DNA of 10,862 nt from Candidatus Dormiibacterota bacterium (GTDB lineage: Bacteria > Chloroflexota > Dormibacteria > Dormibacterales > Dormibacteraceae). A program made the position numbers and the translations under genes. The DNA is taken from NCBI GenBank assembly GCA_955652585.1, contig CATPBF010000011.1:1-10862 (forward strand), in the 5' to 3' direction. The notes beneath the pieces were generated by a model. That model saw only the letters and a list, made by a program, of their open reading frames with translations, ran no database searches and was not told the origin of the DNA. Below, one piece after another: positions 1-5,863 of this stretch (position 1 is the first letter of the stretch; each line of letters begins with the position of its first letter).

Positions 1-1
1 C

Positions 2-76
2 AAGACCGTGGTTCGGACCAGCAAGGGGAACGTCCGCAAGCTGCATGCCGACGGCACGGCGCCCCGGAGGAGATAG
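2..76 (+). CDS. C-terminal end of an unidentified protein (5' end outside window)
   Basis: An open frame enters from the left edge and stops at TAG 74-76. It gives 24 residues that begin KTVVRTSKGN and end in a basic tail (APRRR). Nearly every codon in this frame ends in G or C, as expected of coding sequence in this genome, and the other frames lack that bias. The fragment is too short to assign a family. It runs convergently towards the TetR gene, with about 80 nt between them. It may be chance open frame in GC-rich DNA. Confidence 0.45.
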   Translation, partial: KTVVRTSKGNVRKLHADGTAPRRR

Positions 77-155
77 ATTCAGTGGAAGTGCGACACATCA
101 ACCGAAGTAGCTCCGCGACACGTCACCCGAAGGTCGACACCCCAGCCATCTCCCG

Positions 156-869
156 TCAGTCAGGCGCGCGTCGCCGCAGGTTCAGCGCCAACTTTGCCGT
201 CCCGGAGGAGCCGCGGCGTCGCGTGCTCCCTTCAACCGGTCTTCGACGCTTTATCTGGCGCCCGGCTGTGCTGCTCTCGGCCAGTGCAGATCGTAGGAGC
301 GCGCTCGCCGACCAGCGCATGAGCTGGACTGCCTCTTTCCGTGAGAGGCCTGCGATATCGGTCAGCCACACGAGCGCCTCGATCCCCGCGGCGCTTCTGA
401 TCGCGAGAATGAGCCGCCGCAGATCGCGTTCCGTCAATTGGCCGCGGAGCGGGGACAGAGCTTCCCCAATCCACCCGATCGCACGGCCCTTGCGCAGCGG
501 GAGGTCGCCCCGATGGCTCGGATCGGGATCGAGTGAAAGGCGCAGCATCGTGCGCTGTTGCGGTTCCGTGTCGACGATGAGGTGCAGGAATGCCGTAATG
601 ACAGCATCTAGTCGAGCAGAAGCATCGATTGGCGGCTTCTCAGGAAGTAGGGACAGCGCTCCGATCTCCGGGTGGGCGGCCACCAGCAACGCCCGTTGGT
701 TAGGAAAGTAGCGGTAAGCCGTCGTCCGTGAAATGGAGGCCTTAGTCGCGGCCTCGTCGACCGTAGGCGTCTGGCCTTGAGTGACCATTTCGCGGGCGGC
801 TTCCACTAGAGCGCCGCGCGTCCGCTGCTTCTGGCGCGTTCGGCCACTCAGCTCATATGGGATTGACAT
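156..869 (-). CDS. TetR/AcrR-family transcriptional regulator
   Basis: This 237-residue protein has the TetR layout: an N-terminal three-helix DNA-binding domain and a longer helical ligand/dimerisation domain. The N-terminal part (about residues 14-66) contains ALVEAAREMV, then the helix-turn-helix TVDEAATKASISRTTAYRYF, then the NQRALL helix. TetR proteins usually bind a palindrome in their own promoter and release it when a small ligand binds. The C-terminal 35 residues are unusually rich in Arg and Ser and may be a disordered tail or extended reading frame. The ATG at 869-867 is the only sensible start. No Shine-Dalgarno precedes it, and a 14-bp palindrome covers it, so the mRNA may be leaderless. 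It is divergent from the cupin gene, which is the likely target besides itself. The family is clear; the ligand is unknown. Confidence 0.9.
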   Translation of the reverse strand: MSIPYELSGRTRQKQRTRGALVEAAREMVTQGQTPTVDEAATKASISRTTAYRYFPNQRALLVAAHPEIGALSLLPEKPPIDASARLDAVITAFLHLIVDTEPQQRTMLRLSLDPDPSHRGDLPLRKGRAIGWIGEALSPLRGQLTERDLRRLILAIRSAAGIEALVWLTDIAGLSRKEAVQLMRWSASALLRSALAESSTAGRQIKRRRPVEGSTRRRGSSGTAKLALNLRRRAPD

Positions 870-891
870 TCGTGTCAGGGTACTCTAGTCT
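863..891 (+). promoter_or_regulatory. Predicted sigma-70-type promoter of the cupin gene
   Basis: The -35 hexamer TTGACA at 863-868 is a perfect consensus match. It is followed by 17 nt and a -10-like TAGTCT at 886-891 (4 of 6 consensus positions). Transcription would begin near 898, about 38 nt upstream of the chosen cupin ATG. The -35 lies inside a palindrome that could bind the adjacent TetR protein, so simple steric repression is plausible. Confidence 0.6.
864..877. promoter_or_regulatory. Candidate TetR operator (TGACA-N4-TGTCA)
   Basis: TGACA at 864-868 and TGTCA at 873-877 form a perfect 5+4+5 inverted repeat. It overlaps both the -35 element of the cupin promoter and the start codon of the TetR gene (867-869). 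A bound dimer would therefore block both divergent genes. Short palindromes of this type in a divergent promoter are typical of TetR autoregulation. Binding is inferred, not shown. Confidence 0.5.
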
Positions 892-917
892 CGTCATGGT
901 ACTCAAGTCCCATGACG
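879..917. repeat. Overlapping direct and inverted repeats in the cupin leader
   Basis: GGTACTCTAGTC (879-890) recurs as GGTACTCAAGTC (898-909), 11 of 12 bases identical and 19 bp apart. Overlapping these, CGTCATGG (892-899) and CCATGACG (910-917) form a perfect 8-bp inverted repeat with a 10-nt spacer. The block covers the -10 element and the predicted transcription start of the cupin gene. It could be a second operator, or a 5'-leader hairpin just before the ribosome binding site. Confidence 0.4.
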
Positions 918-935
918 CATTCGAGGAGGTTCCCG

Positions 936-1427
936 ATGGCAATGAGCAAGCTTGTTCCGGTCGTGCGTGGCGAGGGTGTGGGCGAAAAGCTGTGGTTCTA
1001 CGGTGGTGGTGTACACACCTGGCTCGCAACCGGTTCGGAGACAGGAGGCGTGTTTCTGCTCTTTGACGACATCATGACTAGGGGCAAGACCACACCGCTG
1101 CACACGCACCCCGAAGTGGACGAAACCTTGTATGTGCTGGAGGGCGAGATTCTCGTCCACATCGACGGCCGTGAGCAGACGCTTGGGAGCGGCGGCGTGG
1201 CAATGGTCCCGCGAGGCGTTCCGCACGCATTCTTGGTCACATCAGACAGGGCACGTCTTCTGTTTTTGGAGACGCCAGGCACTAGCGAAGCCTTCTACCG
1301 CGGTGCCAGCGAGCCGCTGACCCCCGCTCTCGAGGCGTCAGCTCCGGTTGACTTCGACCGCGTGCGCGCCTCGGCGGCTCGGAACGGGGGCATCGAGATT
1401 CTCGGGCCTCCCCCTTTCGGCAAGTGA
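936..1427 (+). CDS. Small single-domain cupin protein
   Basis: This 163-residue protein has one cupin barrel. Cupin motif 1 is visible as TPLHTHPEVDETLYVLEGE, giving metal ligands His56, His58 and Glu63. Motif 2 is GGVAMVPRGVPHAF, with the Pro92-x-Gly94-x2-His97 signature. All four usual metal ligands are present, so a metal-dependent enzyme or sensor is possible, but single-domain cupins have many functions and the substrate cannot be read. I chose ATG 936 over the in-frame ATG 912 because GAGGAGGT at 923-930 is a strong ribosome binding site 5 nt upstream; the 912 start would lie inside the leader inverted repeat. It is divergent from the TetR gene and probably regulated by it. There is no signal peptide, so it should be cytoplasmic. 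Confidence 0.88.
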   Translation: MAMSKLVPVVRGEGVGEKLWFYGGGVHTWLATGSETGGVFLLFDDIMTRGKTTPLHTHPEVDETLYVLEGEILVHIDGREQTLGSGGVAMVPRGVPHAFLVTSDRARLLFLETPGTSEAFYRGASEPLTPALEASAPVDFDRVRASAARNGGIEILGPPPFGK

Positions 1428-1441
1428 GCGCTGTCATTTTG

Positions 1442-1463
1442 GGGCCGTGGTGCTTACGGGCCC
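1442..1463. terminator. Weak hairpin after the cupin gene
   Basis: GGGCCGT (1442-1448) can pair with ACGGGCCC (1456-1463) with one bulged base and a 7-nt loop. It lies 14 nt after the cupin stop. No T-run follows, so intrinsic termination is uncertain. The rest of the gap to 1580 shows no gene I can support. Confidence 0.25.
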
Positions 1464-1580
1464 AATACGCCGATTTCGCGCCAAATTTGCGCCCTGGGCT
1501 CAGACGCGGCGCCACCACGCAATTCACACATCAGACGCCGTAACCCAACTCGAAAGCGCTAGCGGCGGTATCGCGGATTG

Positions 1581-1625
1581 CTCTGGATCAGAAGGTTGAA
1601 GGTTCGAATCCTTCCTCCCCAGCCA
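1581..1625 (+). other. 3' half of tRNA-Gln(CTG): probable integration (att) site remnant
   Basis: The stretch reads as the 3' half of a tRNA: anticodon loop CTCTGGA (1581-1587, anticodon CTG at 1583-1585), TCAGA anticodon-stem strand (1588-1592), variable loop AGGTT, T-arm GAAGG-TTCGAAT-CCTTC (1598-1614), acceptor strand CTCCCCA (1615-1621), discriminator G and an encoded CCA (1623-1625). The CCCCA-G-CCA end and CTG anticodon fit tRNA-Gln. The 5' half is absent: the preceding GATTG does not pair with TCAGA, and no TGGGGAG acceptor strand is found upstream. A tRNA cut exactly at the anticodon loop is what tyrosine integrases leave at the far end of an integrated element. It is not a functional tRNA gene as it stands. 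Confidence 0.75.
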
Positions 1626-1668
1626 ACAGAAAGGCGAGAGTCTTCGCGATCGCTGATCGTGGCGCGGA

Positions 1669-1898
1669 TCACGGCTTCTTCCCTGTCCGTATCCATCGTT
1701 CCAGGATCTCGATTTTCTCAGGCGGCCACACGCCGTCACAAGGCATCGAGCCGCGGCGCAAACGGTCGAGGATACGGTCCGCGTAGGTGCTCACGTCCTC
1801 ATAGGACCCCAGGTCGAAGTGGAGCCGCATGGATTGACGGTCCTTCTCGCGAAACAGGGGTTGGATGTCAGTGGCAAAGTGAACGGGTTCCTGGGCAT
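1669..1898 (-). CDS. Small conserved-looking protein with an apparent frameshift just after the start
   Basis: The frame ending at TGA 1671-1669 encodes about 76 residues with EPVHFATDIQPLFREKD, then FDLGSYEDV, then GSMPCDGVWPPEKIEILERW near the C-terminus. From memory this resembles a family of small uncharacterised proteins of GC-rich bacteria with a DIRPLFR...GSMPCDG.WP pattern; function unknown. No in-frame ATG, GTG or TTG lies near the 5' end, and the first in-frame ATG (1830) would remove a quarter of the protein. A good ribosome binding site, AAGGAG (1913-1908), sits 9 nt before ATG 1898, but that ATG is one base out of frame with the body. The simplest reading is a 1-nt deletion within codons 2-3, from mutation or sequencing error. 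It follows the reductase gene on the same strand, 146 nt downstream. Confidence 0.6.
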
Positions 1899-2044
1899 CA
1901 GTTACTTCTCCTTAGTCTCATGCACAACCCGCAGGGCATGAGTGTGGCGGACCGCTCGTCCACTGCTCGAGCCAAGAGTCCACGGTGCGCTGGGCCACTG
2001 CCGACGAGGATAGGCCGACTAAACGGCCGAGTTCTTAGACCTGG
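1899..2044 (-). other. Intergenic stretch with a short HTH-like open frame
   Basis: Between the small gene and the reductase, the minus strand has a 38-codon frame (2034-1918, stop TGA 1920-1918) bounded upstream by TAA 2037-2035. It reads ELGRLVGLSSSAVAQR, like the helix-turn-helix of Lrp- or MarR-type regulators, then VDSWLEQW and SCPAGCA. It has no start codon near its 5' end and weaker G/C preference at third positions than neighbouring genes. It may be a decayed regulator fragment or chance. Nothing else is visible here. Confidence 0.2.
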
Positions 2045-2593
2045 CTATGCGTTCTTGGCCGGTACGTATTCCAGGACGACGATGCCGGCTTTGAACGTCT
2101 TGGTTTCGCTCAAGGCCAGGACTCTCCGGTCGACACCATCGGCAAACAGGCGCTTGCCTTTGCCGAGGATGATCGGGTGCAGCATGAATCGGTAGAGATC
2201 GATCAGGTTCTCCTGCGCCAGCGCATTGAAGAGCTGAGCGCTGCCCGAGAGCAAGAGATCCTGGCCGGGCTCTTCCTTCAACTTGCGGATTTCGTCGAAC
2301 AAATTCCCGGTGATGAGCTTCGAGCCGGCCCACTCGACTTTGTCAAGGGTGGACGAAACCACGTACTTGGGCATGCTGTTCATCTTCTCGCCGAATTCGC
2401 CAGTGCCCGGCATGGTCGGCCAGGCGGCCGCAAAGCCCTCGTACGTGTGGCGCCCCAGTAGGAGCGCATCGCTGGCCTGCAGCTCTTGCCACTTGAATTG
2501 CCCGGCTTCATCGTTGAAGAATGGGCCGGACCACCTACCGGGCTCTTCGAAGACTCCATCGAGTGACAGATATTCCGTTGCCACCAGTCTCAT
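2045..2593 (-). CDS. Dihydrofolate reductase-fold / RibD C-terminal domain reductase
   Basis: The 182-residue protein matches the single-domain RibD_C/DHFR-like family in length and motifs: N-terminal strand RLVATEYLSLDGVFEEPG, then DALLLGRHTYEGFAAAWP, KYVVSSTL, and the nucleotide-binding LLLSGSAQLFNAL near residues 113-125, ending with a LADG-like FADGVDRRVLALSETKTF segment. Such proteins are predicted NAD(P)H-dependent cytosolic reductases; physiological substrates of these stand-alone forms are mostly unknown, and this is unlikely to be the true folate-pathway DHFR. AGGAGG (2604-2599) lies 5 nt before the ATG at 2593, fixing the start. The ChrB-domain gene is 92 nt upstream on the same strand, so they may be co-transcribed. 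Confidence 0.9.
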   Translation of the reverse strand: MRLVATEYLSLDGVFEEPGRWSGPFFNDEAGQFKWQELQASDALLLGRHTYEGFAAAWPTMPGTGEFGEKMNSMPKYVVSSTLDKVEWAGSKLITGNLFDEIRKLKEEPGQDLLLSGSAQLFNALAQENLIDLYRFMLHPIILGKGKRLFADGVDRRVLALSETKTFKAGIVVLEYVPAKNA

Positions 2594-2685
2594 GTCGGCC
2601 TCCTGAGAAAAACTCGGCGGTGCCGGCTTGGTGAGCCGTGCTCACCACCTACACGAACGCGCGAGGCCAAAATCGACATCGGGGT

Positions 2686-3135
2686 TCAACCGGACTTCTG
2701 GGCGCGGGCCACCTCGTGCTGGCACCACGCATAGAGCGCGTCGTAAAGCGGGCTCTCGAGCTCGATCTTGCGGTGGTCCGCTTCGCCGTGGACGATCGCA
2801 AAGCCGTGGGCGATCGCTTTCAGGCCGGCGGCTTCAGGAGTCGCGTCGATGTCGGCGGCCACATCGGCCCCGTGGACGATCAAGGCGAGCCGGTCGAGCG
2901 CCGGGTCTTTCAGGTCGTACTTGACGATGATGGATTCGAAGCTGCACCGGCCGTCGACGTGTCCCAGCTCGACCCCGGCCACGTCGTAAGGCACGGCACC
3001 CTCCCGCTCGGCGACTGCCGGCACGTCTGGCGCCGCTACGTACAGGAACTCGGCTTCCGGGTCGATGAAGCGCTTGATCAGCCACGGGCAGGCGATGCGG
3101 TCGACGCTGGCGTTCTTGCGGGTTACCCACTTCAT
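2686..3135 (-). CDS. ChrB-domain (chromate resistance-associated) protein
   Basis: The 149-residue protein corresponds to the C-terminal domain of ChrB (Chrome_Resist family) as a stand-alone protein. Recognisable segments are KWVTRKNASVDRIACPWLIK at the N-terminus, then DPEAEFLYV, CSFESIIVKYDL in the middle, and HGFAIVHGEADHRKIELESP with YDALYAWCQ near the end. Cys16, His59, Cys64 and the late His/Asp residues are candidate metal or redox sites. Full-length ChrB regulates or assists the ChrA chromate efflux pump; here there is no ChrA and no ChrB N-terminal domain, so the name should not be read as proof of chromate resistance. The ATG at 3135 is preceded by purine-rich GGGGAGAAGGG. It is divergent from the histidine kinase, with 52 nt between starts. 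Confidence 0.85.
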   Translation of the reverse strand: MKWVTRKNASVDRIACPWLIKRFIDPEAEFLYVAAPDVPAVAEREGAVPYDVAGVELGHVDGRCSFESIIVKYDLKDPALDRLALIVHGADVAADIDATPEAAGLKAIAHGFAIVHGEADHRKIELESPLYDALYAWCQHEVARAQKSG

Positions 3136-3148
3136 TTCCCTTCTCCCC

Positions 3149-3178
3149 TTGTCGTCGAAATGTCGTCGCGTCTAGAAT
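3149..3178 (+). promoter_or_regulatory. Possible promoter of the histidine kinase with an 11-bp-spaced direct repeat
   Basis: TAGAAT at 3173-3178 matches 5 of 6 bases of a -10 element, with a weak -35-like TTGTCG at 3149-3154 (18-nt spacing). Transcription would start near 3185, almost at the TTG start codon, suggesting a nearly leaderless mRNA. TGTCGTCG occurs twice (3150-3157 and 3161-3168), 11 bp apart, which places both copies on one DNA face. Confidence 0.4.
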
Positions 3179-3187
3179 CTCGGCGAG

Positions 3188-4963
3188 TTGTCTGTCGTCC
3201 TTGCGGTCATGCCCCTGGCGATCGAGATCGCGTTCGTGCTGCTTTCGGTCGCCATGCTGGCCGATTGGTTCAGTCACCGGGAGCGTCGACGAGGCTACCT
3301 CGCCGTAGCCTTCGGTTCCCTCACGTTACTGGTTCTGATCGCTCCCAGCCTGTCGGACTCGGGGCCGTACGGGCGCCTGCTGATCGACGTGGCGATCCTC
3401 CTCTTCCTGCTGTCCGGCTGGGCGCTGCTCATGTTCCGCGACTCGTTCATCCAGCTGGGCGCGCGAAGCCGTCGATTCGTCGGGCTCGTGATCGTGCTGG
3501 TGGCCGCACTGGCCATATTGGTACAGCTGCCCACTGACTCCCAGGCGCCTCACGGCGCGCTGCAGACGATCGCCCTCGCCGCGATTCTCATCACCTGGGG
3601 CATCTGCGTGGTGGAACCGATCGTCACGCTCTGGCTCGCTTCGCGTGGCCGGCCCGCCGTCGAGGGAGCGCGTATGCGAGCGCTCAGCCTGGGCTACGCG
3701 GGCCTGGTCGCGGTAATCATGTTCGGAACGCTGGGAGGCTCGCTCGTCACGAACGATGCCGCACAGCTGGTGCTCAATCTGGTGGCGCTCGCGATCGTGC
3801 CGATGCTCTTCATCAGCTTTTACCCGCCTGCGTGGCTACGCCGTTTGTGGAGCCAGCCTGAGGAGGAGGAGCTCCGCTTGGGGTTGCACAGCCTCCTGAC
3901 CTTCAGCCCCGATCGCGTCACCCAGGCTGGGCGCGCCCTTGAATGGGCGACCCGGCTGGTGGGCGGCAGAGGCGCCCTCATCATCGACTCGGACTCGTCG
4001 ATCCTTACCTACAGCGGATTGAATGAGGACGAGGCCAAAGCAGTCGCTGCTCGGGCGGCGGCCAGCCCCCAGGCCGGCGAAGTCCGGTCCCCGCCGCGAG
4101 GGTCGCCGACCCTGGTGATCCCGCTCGAGATGCAGGAGGGCCCAGGCTCGATGGTCGTTGTCGCGGGTGCCTTCACGCCGCTCTTTGGCGACGACGAGGT
4201 GATCCGCCTGCGTCAGTACGCCGGCAGCATCACCGCAGGCCTCGATCGGGTGGCCCTGAGCGCGCGCATCCGCGACCTCGAAAAGGCCAAGACCGAATTC
4301 ATGAACATCGCATCCCATGAGCTGCGCGGCCCGATGACTGTGATCAAGGGCTACCTGACCATGCTCGAGGGCGGATCCCTTGGTGTCCTCGCGCCGAAAG
4401 CCATGGCCATACTGCCCTTGCTCATCGCCAAGGCGGATGAGGTCAACTCGATGGTCGAGCAGATGCTCGAGGCCGCGCGCCTCGAGGAGGGTCGATTCGG
4501 CCTCCGCAAAGAGCGCGGCGACGTCGCCGAGCTGACCGAGCGCGCCATCGAGAGCGTGCGGCCCATGCTGGCCCAACACGAGCTCGCCGTCGAGCTCCCG
4601 CCGGCGCCCATCATCGCGGAGGTCGACTCCGAGCGGTTCCAGATCGTGGTCAGGAACCTGATCACCAACGCGATCAAGTACTCCGCGGCGGAAAAGCCGA
4701 TCACAGTCTCGGTCGATCGAAATGGCAAGACCGCACGGGTCATGGTCGTCGACCAGGGGATCGGTATTGCTCCCGAGGATCAGGCGATGCTGTTCACAAA
4801 GTTCGGTCGCATCCAGCGAGAGTCGACAATGCATGTTGCGGGCTCGGGGCTGGGCCTATGGCTCTCGCGCGAGATCGCTCGCATGCACGACGGGGACATC
4901 AAAGTCGACTCGACGGAGGGAGTGGGCAGCACGTTCACCTTCGAGGTTCCCATAATCGCGTGA
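3188..4963 (+). CDS. Orphan membrane sensor histidine kinase (7TM-GAF-like-HisKA-HATPase)
   Basis: The 591-residue protein starts with about seven hydrophobic segments (roughly residues 5-27, 36-54, 62-82, 96-114, 125-150, 166-186, 190-212). A GAF-like region follows (about 230-360), then a short coiled linker and HisKA with the H-box IASHELRGPM (phospho-accepting His377). The ATPase domain has the N-box NLITNAIKYS (490-499), the G1 box DQGIGIAPED (522-531) and the G2 box GSGLGLWLS (552-560). All catalytic motifs look intact, so autophosphorylation in the inner membrane is expected. No response regulator lies in the window. The start is uncertain: TTG 3188 or ATG 3209, neither with a clear ribosome binding site; the TTG fits a leaderless transcript. 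The AlkA-like glycosylase begins 3 nt after its stop. Confidence 0.93.
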   Translation: MSVVLAVMPLAIEIAFVLLSVAMLADWFSHRERRRGYLAVAFGSLTLLVLIAPSLSDSGPYGRLLIDVAILLFLLSGWALLMFRDSFIQLGARSRRFVGLVIVLVAALAILVQLPTDSQAPHGALQTIALAAILITWGICVVEPIVTLWLASRGRPAVEGARMRALSLGYAGLVAVIMFGTLGGSLVTNDAAQLVLNLVALAIVPMLFISFYPPAWLRRLWSQPEEEELRLGLHSLLTFSPDRVTQAGRALEWATRLVGGRGALIIDSDSSILTYSGLNEDEAKAVAARAAASPQAGEVRSPPRGSPTLVIPLEMQEGPGSMVVVAGAFTPLFGDDEVIRLRQYAGSITAGLDRVALSARIRDLEKAKTEFMNIASHELRGPMTVIKGYLTMLEGGSLGVLAPKAMAILPLLIAKADEVNSMVEQMLEAARLEEGRFGLRKERGDVAELTERAIESVRPMLAQHELAVELPPAPIIAEVDSERFQIVVRNLITNAIKYSAAEKPITVSVDRNGKTARVMVVDQGIGIAPEDQAMLFTKFGRIQRESTMHVAGSGLGLWLSREIARMHDGDIKVDSTEGVGSTFTFEVPIIA

Positions 4964-4966
4964 CAC

Positions 4967-5863
4967 GTGGATGTGCCGACGCGTACGCGATTCGAGCTCA
5001 GGAGGCCGCTTGATCTCGCGCTAACGATCGGGCCGACCGGTCACGGCGCCTCGTTGCGCGTGCACGACCGTGAGGCGTGGCGCGCGACCCTGACGCCAGA
5101 AGGCCCGGCCACCGTTCGCCTCGTGCATGTGGACGGCGCGATCGAGGTCGAGGCCTGGGGACCAGGGGCCGCCTGGGCCGCCGAGGGTGCCGCCGCTCTA
5201 TGCGGGGAGGAAGACGACGACACCGGGTTCCGCCCCGCCCATCCCCTTCTCGCTGACGTGCACCGGCGCCATCCCGGACTGCGCCTGCCCAAGACGCGGG
5301 CCGTGTTCGAGATCCTGGTGCCGACGGTGCTGGCGCAAAAAGTGACCGGTGTCGAGGCGCATCGATCGTATCGGGCGCTGGTCTCAGCGCTGGGCGATCC
5401 CGCGCCGGGACCAGCCGGTCTCACCATTCCTCCGGGCGCCAAGGTCCTCGCGAGCACGCCCTACTGGACTTTTCACAAGTTCGGAATCGAACGCCGCCGC
5501 GCCGAGGTCATCATCCGCGCGGCTCGGAGCGCGACCCGGCTCGAGGAGACGTTGACCATGGATCTGGCGAGCGCGCGCCGCCGGCTCGAAGCCTTTCCGG
5601 GGGTCGGGCCGTGGACGGCCGCCAAGGTCGCTTTGGTCGCGCTCGGCGACGCCGACGCCGTCCAGGTCGGCGACTACAACCTGCCTCACGCCGTCGGTTA
5701 CGCACTCGAAGGCACGCCGCGATCCACGGACGAGCGGATGCTCGAGCTGCTCGAGCCGTATCGCGGGCACCGCGCGCGCGTCATCCGGCTGATCGGCGTC
5801 GCCGGTATCACGGCTCCCCGCTTTGGCCCGCGCATGGCGCTGCGTAACTTCGCCGGCGAGTAG
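4967..5863 (+). CDS. AlkA-like DNA-3-methyladenine glycosylase (HhH-GPD superfamily)
   Basis: The 298-residue protein has the layout of AlkA-type base-excision enzymes, which remove alkylated purines and leave an abasic site. A variable N-terminal domain (about 1-95) precedes the helical core. The core shows FEILVPTVLAQKVTGVEAHR (114-133; the usual QQ-like position), the helix-hairpin-helix LEAFPGVGPWTAAKVAL (207-223) and the catalytic loop VQVGDYNLPH with Asp236 at the place of the E. coli AlkA catalytic Asp. No Ada-type Cys domain or FeS cluster motif is seen. The GTG at 4967 lies 3 nt after the kinase stop, with no ribosome binding site, suggesting translational coupling; GTG 4973 is an alternative. 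It is one of two such glycosylases in the window, and the two are clearly different subfamilies. Confidence 0.9.
   Translation: MDVPTRTRFELRRPLDLALTIGPTGHGASLRVHDREAWRATLTPEGPATVRLVHVDGAIEVEAWGPGAAWAAEGAAALCGEEDDDTGFRPAHPLLADVHRRHPGLRLPKTRAVFEILVPTVLAQKVTGVEAHRSYRALVSALGDPAPGPAGLTIPPGAKVLASTPYWTFHKFGIERRRAEVIIRAARSATRLEETLTMDLASARRRLEAFPGVGPWTAAKVALVALGDADAVQVGDYNLPHAVGYALEGTPRSTDERMLELLEPYRGHRARVIRLIGVAGITAPRFGPRMALRNFAGE

Noticed and set aside
82..711. 209-residue plus-strand frame with GGAGGAG 9 nt before a GTG start
   Set aside because: It lies opposite the TetR gene, its product is a low-complexity Arg/Ser-rich sequence with no family resemblance, and the TetR reading is convincing.
1545..1625. 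A complete tRNA gene using the upstream AGCGGCGGTATCGC as a D-arm
   Set aside because: The would-be anticodon stem does not pair (GATTG against TCAGA) and no sequence complementary to the CTCCCCA acceptor strand occurs at the expected distance.
1524..1739. Minus-strand frame whose product contains GRKDSNLQPSDPE
   Set aside because: This peptide pattern arises from translating the reverse strand of tRNA-Gln and appears in databases as spurious proteins. It is evidence for the tRNA remnant, not a gene.
2638..3537. 299-residue plus-strand frame crossing the ChrB-domain gene into the kinase
   Set aside because: It runs antisense through a recognisable ChrB domain and out of frame through the kinase start, with no recognisable motif of its own.
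3836..4834. 332-residue minus-strand frame within the histidine kinase gene
   Set aside because: It is the antisense shadow of a well-supported kinase with all catalytic motifs on the plus strand; its product is Asp/His/Arg-rich without family motifs.
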